A stretch of DNA of 64,000 nucleotides, taken from JANNMJ01 sp031425525. GTDB lineage: Bacteria; Bacteroidota; Bacteroidia; Cytophagales; Hymenobacteraceae. Location of the stretch: assembly GCA_031425525.1 (NCBI GenBank), contig JANPJM010000080.1:1-64000 (forward strand), given 5' to 3'. The position numbers were made by a program, and so were the translations under genes. How positions within the stretch are numbered: the stretch's first letter is position 1; every line of letters starts with the position of its first letter. This document shows, one piece after another, positions 33,590 through 42,711 of the stretch. Under the pieces are notes generated by a model that did not search any database, was not told where the DNA came from, and saw only the letters and a list, made by a program, of their open reading frames with translations.

Positions 33590-34468
33590 CTACCAGTTTA
33601 GCGCGTCGGTCTGCGCAAACAGTTCTGCCAGGGCTAGCGCGTGGCGCTGGCGCTGCATTTCGCGCCAAACCGTGGGGTGCTGGTGTTCCTGAATAGCCGT
33701 CTTGATGCCCTTCAGGATCGTGTCCCGCTCGCTTTTCAGTGGTTCGTCGGTATCTATTTCTTCTGGGTAACGAGTCAGTTTCCGCAAGTCCTCAAATGAG
33801 GTGGCTGCGCTTACGGCGCGATACCGCTCCAGCATAGCGCGAAAAAACTGGAATGCGTGTCGGCGGGCGTTGATGAGCAATGCGCGGCTACCAATCTGTA
33901 GCACACGCAGCGTGTAGGCCGCCTTGGCGATGGCGCGGGGGTCGATGAGCGTTTGATCTACCGCGAAGACGAATGAACCGCTCTGAATGTCGAGCCACAA
34001 ATACTGCATCGGATCTTCGACGGTCGGGTCGATGAACGCGGTATCGAACGGCGGGATAGACTGGCCGCTCGCCAACTCAACCACCGTTGCCGACTGCGCC
34101 GACGCGAATACCGCAAACTGATCGAGCTTGCAGCGGCTGTTGCACTTGCCGCACGACCATAAGTAGTTCGACCACTGGAAAGTCCGCCCCGGGAAGAATG
34201 ATTTGGGGTAGATGTGTTCGATGTCGGTGCCTTCATTGTGTTCGCAGTAGTGGCACAGGTCGGCACACGCGCACATGACGGCCAGCGCCTGCTTTACCTC
34301 TGCGAAAGCCGCTTCGCCTTTGCGGTTCTTCTTACCACTTTTGCCATTCCAGAGAGCCTGCGCTTTGGCCGGCTGCCCGGCGCCAGGCAGGTGGTCGATT
34401 TTGGCTTGCTGGGCCGCCAGGTGCTGCGCCGTGGACGCGCTCAGGACGCTAGTAGGTCGCCGGATCAT
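33590..34468 (-). CDS. HNH endonuclease, PtuB-like partner of the TPR-AAA ATPase, 292 aa
   Basis: The zinc/HNH core is CHYCEHNEGTDIEHIYPK near residues 70-88, followed by the YLWSCGKCNSRCK segment. This is the layout of the HNH proteins that accompany PtuA ATPases in Septu and in Ec78-type retron systems. Cleavage of DNA or RNA when the ATPase is triggered is the known role of such pairs; the target here is unknown. ATG 34468 overlaps the ATPase stop (34451-34449) by 20 bp, so translation is coupled. No reverse transcriptase lies nearby, which argues for Septu rather than a retron. With the ATPase gene split by the Mu-like element, this gene has lost its intact partner. Confidence 0.75.
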   Translation of the reverse strand: MIRRPTSVLSASTAQHLAAQQAKIDHLPGAGQPAKAQALWNGKSGKKNRKGEAAFAEVKQALAVMCACADLCHYCEHNEGTDIEHIYPKSFFPGRTFQWSNYLWSCGKCNSRCKLDQFAVFASAQSATVVELASGQSIPPFDTAFIDPTVEDPMQYLWLDIQSGSFVFAVDQTLIDPRAIAKAAYTLRVLQIGSRALLINARRHAFQFFRAMLERYRAVSAATSFEDLRKLTRYPEEIDTDEPLKSERDTILKGIKTAIQEHQHPTVWREMQRQRHALALAELFAQTDALNW

Positions 34469-36541
34469 CGACGGACAGAAATAGCTGACGTAACTCCCGA
34501 AGCCGCTTCCGTTCGTCGGGCGTGGCTTTGCCAATCGCCTGTTTGGCACTCAGGTGGGCGCGCTCTTCCAACAGGGCGATAGCCTCCACCGATTGCTCTA
34601 CTTCGGCGCCACCAAACAACCCCGTGCCGTAGGCGTCGAGGACGTTGCCCAGCCGTAGGCGCTCGCGCTCTACGCCCGTCACTTGTTCCATTTCCTCACC
34701 CTGGCCGGGGGTGGGCAGACGCCAGATGCTACCGGCCGTGGCGGTCACGGCGCGGCACACCAGCGGGCTGTGGGTGGTGACGATGAACTGCAACTGCGGG
34801 AAGCATTTCGTGAACCATTGTCCAATGGTGGTCTGCCACATAGGGTGCAGGTGCACATCCACTTCATCGATCAGCACCACGCCGGGCAAGTCGATGACAC
34901 CGTGTCGCTCGTTTGGAAAAACCGCGACCAGTCCGTACACTCGAATCAATTGCCGGATCAGTTCGAACGCTACGCCTAACATCGACCGAAACCCATCGGA
35001 GAGTTGCGTCAACAGTACCGTCTGGCCATTGCCATCCAGAAAAACCGGACCGTTGGCGCTTACTTCGATAAATCGGGTGCCATGTGGTAAGAGCTTGCTT
35101 TCATTGAGAAAAGTCCGCAGGCTTTGCACTAGCCATTCATCTTCATCCGCAATCGGCAACTGCCTCGTGCGCGGAACTGTCGGCACCGCAGGCGGTGGTA
35201 ACAACGCCAGCCGCCGCTGGTGCTGTTGCACCAGGGCTTCGGCCTCATCTGGTCGGCTGGCACCCTTTAACACCGTTGTCAGATTTTCGAGTACAGTCTT
35301 CACATTAGGATGGTCGGGGCCAAAGCTGGCTTCATTGATAGCTAACGCCCGCCTTAGTCGCTGCTCGGCCTCCTCCAGTCGGCCAGTAGCCTGTAACACC
35401 AGTGCCAAATTACTGAGCGTGGTCGCCACGCTTGGGTGGTCGAGTCCGAAGTTGGCTTCATCGATAGACAAGGCCCGGCGCAACAGCGGCTCAGCTTCCT
35501 CTGGGCGGCCGGCCTCCTGTAGCACTGTTGCTAGGTTGTTGAGAAGGTTCGTCACGCTGGAATGGTCGGGGCCGAGGCTGGCTTCATCAATAGCCAAGGC
35601 CCGAAGCAGCAGTCGCTCGGCTTCCGCCGGGCGGTTGGTCTCGTGTAACACCATTGCCAGATTGCTGAGCATAGTTGCCACACTGGGATGGTGAGGGCCA
35701 AAGTTGATTTCCCCAATGACCAGCGCCCGACGCAGCAGCGGTTCAGCTTCCTCTGGGCGATTGGTCTCTTGTAACACCGTCGCCAAGTTGCTGAGCATAG
35801 TTGCCACATTGGGATGGTTGGGGCCAAAGTTGGCTTCCCCAATGACCAGCGCCCGACGCAGTAGTCGCTCGGATTCATCTGGGCGGTTGGTCTTCTGTAA
35901 CACCGTTGCCAGATTGCTGAGGCGGGTCGCCACGCTGGGATGGTCGGGGCCAAGACTGGCTTCATCGATAGCCAGCGCCCGGCGCAGCAGTTGCTCAGCT
36001 TCTTCTAGATGATTGATATCGTTTAGTACAAGCGCCAGAACGCTGAGCATTACTGCCACGCTAGGATGGTGGAGACCATAGTTGTTTTCCCCGATGATTA
36101 GCGCCCGGCGCAGCAGTCGCTCGGCTTCTTCCCACCGGTTGGTATCTCGTAACACTGCTGCCAGATTGGTGAGGCGGATGGCCACTCTGGGATGATCAGG
36201 GTCTAGACTGGCTTCATCAATGGCCAGTGCCCGGCGTAGCAATTGCTCGGCTTCTTCCTGTCGATTAGTAGCTTGCAACACCGTCGCCAAGTTGCTGAGC
36301 ATAGTTGCCACACTGGGATGGTCGGGGCCGAAGGTGGCTTCATAGATTGCCAACGCCTGAAGCATCCGCTGCTCGGCTTCTTCCAGCCGGCCGATATCCT
36401 TTAACACTAGGGCCAAATGGCTGAGTGTGGTCGCCACGCTGGGATGATCAGGGCCAAATGCCTTCTCCGCTATTGTCTGCGCCTTATTAAGGAGCGATTC
36501 AGCTTCATCAAATAGGCTGCGGCTTCTGAGGCGCTCACTTA
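34449..36541 (-). pseudogene. Septu-like TPR-AAA ATPase, C-terminal part (TPR array, signature, Walker B)
   Basis: This is the downstream part of a gene whose first 240 codons lie at 49489-50210. The frame enters at the element boundary with ISERLRSRSLFDEAESLLNK. Then come about ten 42-residue TPR units of the kinesin-light-chain type (for example EEAEQLLRRALAIDEASLGP then DHPSVATRLSNLATVLQKTN), DNA 36480-35260. After a linker come FRSMLG preceded by LSDG (ABC-type signature), Walker B GVVLIDEVDVHLHP, and IVTTHSPLV as switch region. Walker A is absent from this part. The first internal ATG is at 36437. An ATPase fragment lacking Walker A is very unlikely to work. The stop overlaps the HNH gene start. 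Confidence 0.85.
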
Positions 36542-36670
36542 TGTGGGGGGTAGAACAAAAGGTTGAAGTAAGAAGAAGATGGAAAAAGCAAAAAAATGCG
36601 AAAAAACGGCCAATGGGCCGCGCTAGGGCAGTTTTTGTGCATCCGCGCCGAACAAAAACAAAATGTCGGC
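36542..36670. repeat. Left end of the Mu-like element with transposase-site-like repeats
   Basis: The terminal 23 bp resemble the right end in inverted orientation. A further ACAAAATGT-containing site lies at 36651-36670 (AACAAAAACAAAATGTCGGC), similar to the two 18-bp copies at the right end. The stretch 36671-36778 holds no gene. Confidence 0.7.
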
Positions 36671-36764
36671 TTCTGGGGGTGGTGCGATTATCTGCGATTG
36701 AACTGCGAACGTAGTCCCCTAACCGTGCCCAAGTTTGGGATTGACTGCGTTTTACCTGTGCTTT

Positions 36765-36796
36765 ACCGCCCCCGAAACCTAGCTTTCGGGGGCGGT
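36765..36796 (-). terminator. Hairpin terminator at the end of the repressor gene
   Basis: ACCGCCCCCGAAA at 36765-36777 is perfectly complementary to 36784-36796. One arm encodes the last residues of the repressor, and its TAG (36781-36779) lies in the loop. Confidence 0.6.
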
Positions 36797-37660
36797 TTCG
36801 GCTTCTGGGGTGCCCGTCAGCAAGTCAGCACCTATCACGCCGTCAGTGTCAAGCGGGCGCGTTTCATTGAGGAATGCGCGTAGGGCAACCACTAGGCGGC
36901 TTATAGCGGGGGCGTAGGGCGCGCGTTCAGTGAGGGCGGCCACAGTGCGGGCGCGAAAGTCCTCAGGCTCCACTAGGTCAAGCCTTTCGAGGTCGCGGGT
37001 GGTGGGATCAAAGACTAGCGTATCGGTATCAAAGTTGGCCTGTAGGTACAGCCCCGTGACCTTTTCGGCCGTCCGAATGAGGGTCAGCAGGCTTTCCGTA
37101 TCTTCTTGGAGTTGGTGTAGGTGGGGCGCCTGCTGGGTCAGATAAGCGTCTAGGTGCTTGTGCAGGCGCACAGCGTGACGGTTGCCCAGGCGAGCCAGTT
37201 CGTGGCGCTTACGGGTGCGGTTTTCGTCATCCTGTATCTCTTGCGGGGTGTACTCGCGGGCCATCATATCCTGTACCGACAGCAGCTTGCCGCCCGCTCC
37301 CGCTTTTGAGCCTTTTTTCCCCGCTGTGGGCGCGCTAGGGCTGTTTTTGCCCTTGCGTACTTCATTGCCACCCACGTCCCACTTTTCTGGGTCTTTTGAA
37401 TCGTAGGACGAATTGTGGACAAATGGTAGGACACTCAATTCATTACCATTGGTCGTTTTTCCAGTAAAAAGCCAGTCGGATGGAACTTCAAAAAGTTCTA
37501 AAAGTCGTTTAATGACCTTGCTGGTTACCTCCTTCTTTCCTAACTCCATTGCCGAAATGTAGGACGGAGTGACGCCCAGCTGATGAGCGAAGTCAGCCTG
37601 GGTTAGCTTTTGGCCCTTGCGAACTAAGCGAAGGCGCTCGTGAATGTCTTTTGCGTCCAT
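36779..37660 (-). CDS. XRE-family repressor of the Mu-like element, 293 aa
   Basis: An N-terminal XRE helix-turn-helix: RLVRKGQKLTQADFAHQLGV, then TPSYISAMELGKKEVTSK (residues 11-48). It is followed by a variable middle rich in Lys/Gly/Ser and a helical C-terminal part. The position, divergent from the transposase genes at the left end, is that of the Mu c repressor, and the role is inferred from it. The region to 37752 would hold the operators. The gene is AT-richer at its start than the host genes. Confidence 0.8.
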   Translation of the reverse strand: MDAKDIHERLRLVRKGQKLTQADFAHQLGVTPSYISAMELGKKEVTSKVIKRLLELFEVPSDWLFTGKTTNGNELSVLPFVHNSSYDSKDPEKWDVGGNEVRKGKNSPSAPTAGKKGSKAGAGGKLLSVQDMMAREYTPQEIQDDENRTRKRHELARLGNRHAVRLHKHLDAYLTQQAPHLHQLQEDTESLLTLIRTAEKVTGLYLQANFDTDTLVFDPTTRDLERLDLVEPEDFRARTVAALTERAPYAPAISRLVVALRAFLNETRPLDTDGVIGADLLTGTPEAETAPES

Positions 37661-37751
37661 TGGTTGTTTTTCGACTTTTGGTGTTATGTTTGCAAAATCA
37701 TACGTCGAATAACGACCTATGTAAGCGGCAAACTTAACTCAAAAAGCAACC
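37661..37751 (+). promoter_or_regulatory. Divergent early promoter region of the Mu-like element
   Basis: TATGTTTG at 37685-37692 is a full match to the Bacteroidota -7 consensus, with TTG near 37664 in the right range for -33. Transcription would start near 37699, about 50 nt ahead of the first transposase-operon gene at 37752. TCGAC (37673) and GTCGA near 37705 frame the box and may belong to a repressor site. Confidence 0.6.
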
Positions 37752-38051
37752 ATGAAGGTGTTAGCAAGGAGACTGTTCGTTGAGACTTCTGAACTCGCCG
37801 AATTAGGGGTGCCCTACGAGAGCATCAAAAACAGCGTTTCATACCAACGTCGCAAGGGTGGTAAAGGGTGGATTCACATCCCGCACCCTGACCATAGCCG
37901 TCGGCGGCTGCTGATTCTGTATTCGTCAGTTCCAAAACGAATAAAAAACCTCTATAGTCTGCCTTCTGAGGCAGAAATGTTAGAACGCTACAAAAAAGAA
38001 GTAGCGAGCGAACAAAAGCTGAAAGCACTTCTAGCTAAGCAAGTACGCTAG
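37752..38051 (+). CDS. Stand-alone homologue of the transposase N-terminal DNA-binding domain, 99 aa
   Basis: It begins MKVLARRLFVETSELAELGV and contains GWIHIPHPDHSRRRLLILYS and SVPKRIKNLYSLPSEAEMLE. These line up with the first 95 residues of the transposase that follows (MKVFGNKLFVA, SWANIKDPDDNRQVLIEYAT, TTRRLYNLPSVEELW). It thus resembles the Mubeta-type DNA-binding module without a catalytic core. It stops 2 bp before the transposase start and must be co-transcribed. I infer a regulator that binds element ends or the operator, or competes with the transposase; Mu's Ner occupies a similar position. Confidence 0.7.
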   Translation: MKVLARRLFVETSELAELGVPYESIKNSVSYQRRKGGKGWIHIPHPDHSRRRLLILYSSVPKRIKNLYSLPSEAEMLERYKKEVASEQKLKALLAKQVR

Positions 38052-38053
38052 TA

Positions 38054-40192
38054 ATGAAGGTCTTTGGCAACAAGCTATTTGTGGCTTGGGCAACTCTAGA
38101 AAGTTCGCCCTATAGCGTGTCGCGTTCGTGCCTCAACAAGGGCACAGTACGTTTTCGCGCCAAACAGTCAAAGTCTTGGGCCAATATAAAAGACCCCGAT
38201 GATAATAGGCAAGTACTGATTGAGTACGCAACCATTCCATCTACAACAAGGCGTCTTTATAACCTGCCTTCAGTTGAAGAATTGTGGTCTATATACCACA
38301 AGAACCAAAAGGAAACAATCCTTACTGACCGTTTGGCTACCGTCGAAATCGAAGCGGCTAGTCTCGCTGCCCAACTGAAAGAGGCTACGGGCAAAAAGCT
38401 TCATGTTTACTACAAACAGTATCAGCACCTGGGCCACGCCCGCGCGGTGGCGTACGGCGAACAGCATAGCCTGTGGGCACGGCTGCTGGAACTGCGGCCC
38501 CAGCATACGGTGGCCGACCTATTTACCGCCTACCACTTGGTAGAACCGAATGGCTATAAGTCGGCTGATTCGTTCGGCAACGCCCTACGGCGGGCCGCTA
38601 CAGTGGGGCTGGAAAAGTTCGTGCGCCACGGCAACGAGGGTAACACGAATGCCCGCACTGCCCTACTCGAACACGAATACTGGGTGCGGCTGATTGCCAG
38701 TCAGGGCCGGGGGTTTGAAGCGCCGTACATTTTCAACAAGGTGAACGAACTGTGCCGCGCCTGCGAGGTGCGGCCCCTAGGCTCAGTGAGCTGGGTAAAG
38801 CACTACTTGGCCCGCCCCGACGTGCGCGCCGATATTGACGCCTACCGCTATGGCGCCGCCTACGGCCGCGCCCAGCAGCCCTACCTGACGCTGCAAACCG
38901 CCCTACACGCCAACGACCAATGGCAGATTGACGGCTGGCAGATACCCATTTACTACCTGGTGAAGCGCCGCAATAAGCACGGGCAGCAGGTGAACGGGTA
39001 CAAAAAGCTGACGGCGGTGGTGGTGCGCGACGCGCATAGCCGCCGCGCGGTGGGTTACGCCTTTGGGGAGAGCGAAAACACGGCCCTCATTCTGCAAGCC
39101 CTTCGCCACGCCGTGCAGCGTACCGGGCGGCTGCCCGCTGAAATCGTCAGTGACAATCACAGTTTCCACGAAACCCAAGAAGCGGGCAATTTTAAGGAGT
39201 TGCTACGGGCGCGCGGCACCACGTGGACGGTCACCAGCAATCCGCAATACAAGTCACTGGTCGAACGGGGGTTTCTTGATTTTGAAGAGCGGTTTTGCAA
39301 GAACGTGCAAGGGTGGACGGGCAGCAGCCCGCGCAACCGGAAAACGAACGCCAAGCTGAAGCCCGAACAGCGCGAAGAGCTACTGAAGACGGCCAATTGC
39401 CCCGACGCGAACACCGTGACGGCGTTGGTGGCGCGGCTGCTGGAGAAGTTCAACGAAAGCCCGCTGAACGCCCTACGCGGCGCCACGCCGAACGATGCCT
39501 ACACCGCATCGGAACAGCCCCACGCCCCGCAAGCCGATGATACGGACGTGCTGCACCTGTTTTGGAAAACCACCCGCCTGAAGGTGGGCCGGGGCATGGT
39601 GATTCTGACGAGCGGCGGCGAACGCTACAGGTTTTACCTACCGGGTGGCGATACCTACCGCCGCACCTATCAGCAGGAAGTGACCGTGCGCTACGATGAT
39701 GATCTGGCGACGGTGTACCTGTTCGACGTGGCGACCGACGCGCTGATTTGCCAGTGCGGGCGCCAAGCACCCACCCACGGCGCGCTGGTGAATCAAGGCC
39801 CGGCCGACATGAGTACCCTGGCGAAGCACGGGCACCGCCTGAAGGCGAACAAAGAGGCCAGCCGCCGCAAGAACGAGGAATTGGCCGACTACACCGACGA
39901 ACGCCACGGGGAAGCCCCTTACGAGGCGCTGAACCCCATCAGTGCCCCGAAAGACGTGTACCTGAGCGCCCAGGCCGAATACGAGGTGGGCCAACTGCTG
40001 AAGGAAGCCGGGGTGAACGTGGCGACCCTACCGGAACGCGCCCAGTCCGACCCGCTGAAGGGAACGCCTTTCAGCAGCGCCGCCCGCGCCAAGCGCCGGG
40101 AAGCGAAGGGCAACACCGCTACCACCCTCTTTCAGCAGCCGCCCAGCTTGCGCCGCATCGGCCAAAATGAGGGCTATGAGGACGACGAATAA
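38054..40192 (+). CDS. MuA-like DDE transposase, 712 aa
   Basis: N-terminal DNA-binding module (residues 1-100), a helical region, then an rve-type RNase H core with the catalytic triad Asp293 (WQIDGW), Asp367 (VSDNHSFH) and Glu404 (YKSLVERGF). A Mu-C-like beta-barrel follows (about 500-570), then a charged tail where MuA interacts with MuB. The length is close to MuA (663). The triad is intact and there is no frameshift, so it could still act. It is preceded by the 99-residue paralogue and followed, past a hairpin at 40204-40233, by the MuB-like gene. Confidence 0.93.
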   Translation: MKVFGNKLFVAWATLESSPYSVSRSCLNKGTVRFRAKQSKSWANIKDPDDNRQVLIEYATIPSTTRRLYNLPSVEELWSIYHKNQKETILTDRLATVEIEAASLAAQLKEATGKKLHVYYKQYQHLGHARAVAYGEQHSLWARLLELRPQHTVADLFTAYHLVEPNGYKSADSFGNALRRAATVGLEKFVRHGNEGNTNARTALLEHEYWVRLIASQGRGFEAPYIFNKVNELCRACEVRPLGSVSWVKHYLARPDVRADIDAYRYGAAYGRAQQPYLTLQTALHANDQWQIDGWQIPIYYLVKRRNKHGQQVNGYKKLTAVVVRDAHSRRAVGYAFGESENTALILQALRHAVQRTGRLPAEIVSDNHSFHETQEAGNFKELLRARGTTWTVTSNPQYKSLVERGFLDFEERFCKNVQGWTGSSPRNRKTNAKLKPEQREELLKTANCPDANTVTALVARLLEKFNESPLNALRGATPNDAYTASEQPHAPQADDTDVLHLFWKTTRLKVGRGMVILTSGGERYRFYLPGGDTYRRTYQQEVTVRYDDDLATVYLFDVATDALICQCGRQAPTHGALVNQGPADMSTLAKHGHRLKANKEASRRKNEELADYTDERHGEAPYEALNPISAPKDVYLSAQAEYEVGQLLKEAGVNVATLPERAQSDPLKGTPFSSAARAKRREAKGNTATTLFQQPPSLRRIGQNEGYEDDE

Positions 40193-40203
40193 CAGGCACA
40201 TAA

Positions 40204-40233
40204 AAGCCCCGTGGCGGACAGGCCACGGGGCTT
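40204..40233 (+). terminator. Hairpin between transposase and MuB-like genes
   Basis: AAGCCCCGTGGC at 40204-40215 is the exact complement of 40222-40233, with a 6-nt loop. There is no T-run, so it may reduce rather than stop transcription into the MuB-like gene. Confidence 0.6.
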
Positions 40234-40282
40234 CAACGAGGATTTAACACGCTTTCAATTCCACTCAAAAACGGTCATTTCA

Positions 40283-41125
40283 ATGACAAATCTACCCGAA
40301 AAAGCGGACATTCGAGCCGCTGTGAACGCCTACTGCCAGCAGCGGGCACTAAGCAAAGCTGACCTGGCCGCCCGGCTAGGCATCAGCGGCGCCACTTTGA
40401 GCAATGTCGAAACCGGCAAATGGGACCGGATAGACGAAAAGATGTGGCTGAAAATCTGGCATGAAGTGGGCACCGCCCAGGCGCCCGCCGAACTGGTGGC
40501 AACGGCCAACTTTGAGCGTATTCAGCGCCTGTGCGAGGAAGCCCAGAAAAGCCGCCTGATGATTGGCGTAGTGGGCGATACGGGACTAGGCAAAAGCACC
40601 GCCCTAGAACACTACGCCCGCCGTCCGCGCGTGTATTTCGTGGCGGTGGACAAGACGATGAAGCCGCGCCACTTCTTCGGGGCTTTGCTTCAGGAAATGG
40701 GCGTATCGTTCGCTGGGTCGGTGTACGATATGGTGGCGCGTCTGGCATCGGAGCTGAACGGCCAGCGAGCGCCGCTGGTAATTATCGATGAAGCTGGCAA
40801 GCTTACCCACCAGCTCTATCTGTTCCTGCACGTGCTACGTGAGCGCACGAAGGATAACGTGGGCATTGTGCTGGCCGGGATGCCCTACTTCCGGGCGAAC
40901 CTGAAAAAGGACGTGACCCGGCAGCGGGAAGGGGCCGCCGAATTCTACCGCCGCGTGAACGTGTGGGTGGAATTGAAGCGCCCGACGCGGGCGGAAATCA
41001 AAGCCGTGTGCGAGGCCCACGGCGTGACGGACGAAGAGACGGTGCGCGCGATGCAAGGGCACCAGAGCTTCGGCGACCTGACGAACGCGCTGCTGCTGGC
41101 GAAGCTGGAACTGGAAAACCTGTAG
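40283..41125 (+). CDS. MuB-like target-selection AAA ATPase, 280 aa
   Basis: An N-terminal helix-turn-helix (ALSKADLAARLGISGATLSN, residues 18-40), as in MuB, is followed by an AAA domain. Walker A is GDTGLGKST at about 98-106 and Walker B is LVIIDEAGKL at about 166-175. MuB binds DNA with ATP and delivers target DNA to MuA, giving target immunity. The start ATG 40283 fits the family N-terminus; an earlier in-frame start would lie inside the hairpin. It is intact, so together with the transposase the element has the whole mobility machinery. Confidence 0.9.
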   Translation: MTNLPEKADIRAAVNAYCQQRALSKADLAARLGISGATLSNVETGKWDRIDEKMWLKIWHEVGTAQAPAELVATANFERIQRLCEEAQKSRLMIGVVGDTGLGKSTALEHYARRPRVYFVAVDKTMKPRHFFGALLQEMGVSFAGSVYDMVARLASELNGQRAPLVIIDEAGKLTHQLYLFLHVLRERTKDNVGIVLAGMPYFRANLKKDVTRQREGAAEFYRRVNVWVELKRPTRAEIKAVCEAHGVTDEETVRAMQGHQSFGDLTNALLLAKLELENL

Positions 41126-41162
41126 CGCAACCCTGTTTTTTCACCTAAACCGAACAGTTGCA

Positions 41163-41399
41163 ATGTCTAAGCTGGATACCTACCCCCGTACGCTCGATAC
41201 CTATCACGCTTGGCGCATCGCGCGCTTCAAGGGCGGGAAAGAATTCACTTCTGTGACGTCTATCGGCGCTGCCTCTCTGTCGGAAGCCCGCGCCACCTTC
41301 CGCCGAATGAGCCGCCGAGACGGCCCAAACGTCCGGTATCGGAGCATCTACAAAGTGCCCAATTCCACTTACACGGTCACGCTTGAACTACTCGACTAG
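41163..41399 (+). CDS. Small hypothetical protein of the Mu-like element, 78 aa
   Basis: The protein has a basic, mainly beta-looking pattern (YHAWRIARFKGGKEFTSVTS, RYRSIYKVPNSTYTVTLEL). It lies 38 bp after the MuB-like gene and 10 bp before the GemA-like gene, in the early operon. No family is recognised. Confidence 0.65.
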   Translation: MSKLDTYPRTLDTYHAWRIARFKGGKEFTSVTSIGAASLSEARATFRRMSRRDGPNVRYRSIYKVPNSTYTVTLELLD

Positions 41400-41408
41400 C
41401 CCACGCCG

Positions 41409-42035
41409 ATGCAACGCACCCACGCCCAAAACGCCCGCCTGCACCAGTTGCTGGCCGAACTCGGAATGACGGCCGACAAAGGCGCCCTGGTGAGCGCCCA
41501 CACCAACGGCCGCACCGAAAAAAGCTCGGAAATGACCTACGCCGAATGCGCCGGCTTGATCGGCGACCTGGAACGCGCGGCCGGCTCGGAACGCCCGATG
41601 CACTACCCCAGCCGCCCAGTGTCTCAGCCGCCCACACCTGCCCCCAGCGTCCCGGCGCCCGCCCGTCAGCAGCTGACCCCGGAGCAAGCCGAATCGGCCA
41701 ACAAGATGCGCCGCAAGGTGTTCGCCCTGGCCCGTGAGGCGGGGATGATTTGGGGCGAAACGGCCGACGATAAGCGCATGAACGCCGCCAAGCTCGACGC
41801 CTTTTTAGTGGCGCACGGGTGCGTGAAACAGCCCATCAATGCCTACACCCTGGCCCAGCTTCCCAAGCTGGTGACGCAGTTTCAGCAGATCGTGAAACAC
41901 AACGCCCAGGCCGAAGCCGGGCGCGCCGTGCGCGCCCTGGCCGACGCGGCCGGGGTGACCCCAGCGACTCCGGCCCGCCGCCCGCGCGCCGCCCGTGTTC
42001 TTTCTTCCCTCACGTCCCCTTCCCCCCGTTCGTAA
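41409..42035 (+). CDS. GemA/Gp16-like regulatory protein, 208 aa
   Basis: The C-terminal half has the DUF1018-like pattern: KMRRKVFALAREAGMIWGE, then KLDAFLVAHGCVKQPINAYT and LPKLVTQFQQIVKH. The N-terminal part is MQRTHAQNARLHQLLAELGM. In Mu this gene (gp16/gemA) sits after the transposition genes and modulates host and phage gene expression. Here it has an added Pro-rich linker and a basic tail. The assignment rests on pattern and position. Confidence 0.65.
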   Translation: MQRTHAQNARLHQLLAELGMTADKGALVSAHTNGRTEKSSEMTYAECAGLIGDLERAAGSERPMHYPSRPVSQPPTPAPSVPAPARQQLTPEQAESANKMRRKVFALAREAGMIWGETADDKRMNAAKLDAFLVAHGCVKQPINAYTLAQLPKLVTQFQQIVKHNAQAEAGRAVRALADAAGVTPATPARRPRAARVLSSLTSPSPRS

Positions 42036-42038
42036 CCG

Positions 42039-42623
42039 ATGGCTCACCCTCACTTCGTTTCCCGCCTGACCCTGGCCCCCGGCTTATTCAGCGCCCTGGC
42101 CGCGCAAGCGACTCTGACCGATACGGCCCAGCAGCGGGCACAGTATCACGCCGTGGGCAAGTTTCCGCCCGCGACGGTGCCCACATCCGCCGACCGGGGC
42201 GTACCGCCCGCGTTCTATGCGCCCCCGGCTGCTGATGTCTCCTGGCAGCGCAACGTAACGGCCTTCCTGCGCCTACTGGGTACATCCTTACGCTCCTGGA
42301 ACGCCTTGAACGATCATACCCCGTTCGAGGGGGTGGCCGTGCTACGCTACGGCCTAGCACCCTCCCGGCTATTCAATAAGCCCGGCCCCTTGCGCCCCGA
42401 CCTCTACCCGCTGGCCCCCGGCCGCAGTGAGCCAAACGGCAACGGCTACGCCTGCAACGAAAATCTGGTGCGCCACTACCAGCAGGTGTTGGAGGTGGCT
42501 GGCTTCGACCGGCGCGCCCCGGTGCTGTTGGACCGGGAGGGACGGATTTTAGACGGCTACCACCGGCTGATGGCCTGTCAGCAATCGGGCATCCGGGCCT
42601 ACTTTGTGCAACTCGACTACTAA
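42039..42623 (+). CDS. ParB-like protein of the Mu-like element, 194 aa
   Basis: The C-terminal portion VLLDREGRILDGYHRLMACQ resembles the ParB/Srx fold (a D-G-x-x-R/H-L motif as in DGYHRLMA). The N-terminal 60 residues are low-complexity. A DNA-related role is inferred from the fold and the phage context only. The start is 3 bp after the GemA-like stop. Confidence 0.55.
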   Translation: MAHPHFVSRLTLAPGLFSALAAQATLTDTAQQRAQYHAVGKFPPATVPTSADRGVPPAFYAPPAADVSWQRNVTAFLRLLGTSLRSWNALNDHTPFEGVAVLRYGLAPSRLFNKPGPLRPDLYPLAPGRSEPNGNGYACNENLVRHYQQVLEVAGFDRRAPVLLDREGRILDGYHRLMACQQSGIRAYFVQLDY

Positions 42624-42711
42624 CCCCGCGTCCCCACCTGACAGACGCCACGGGGCTGGGGGCGCTTGCCTTCGGCCCCGTTCGTTTTTTTTACCGTCTT
42701 TCCCTCCCCCC

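Noticed and set aside
33590..36541. Retron system (HNH plus ATPase as in Ec78)
   Set aside because: No reverse transcriptase or msr-msd-like RNA was seen in the window, so only the Septu-like pair is supported.
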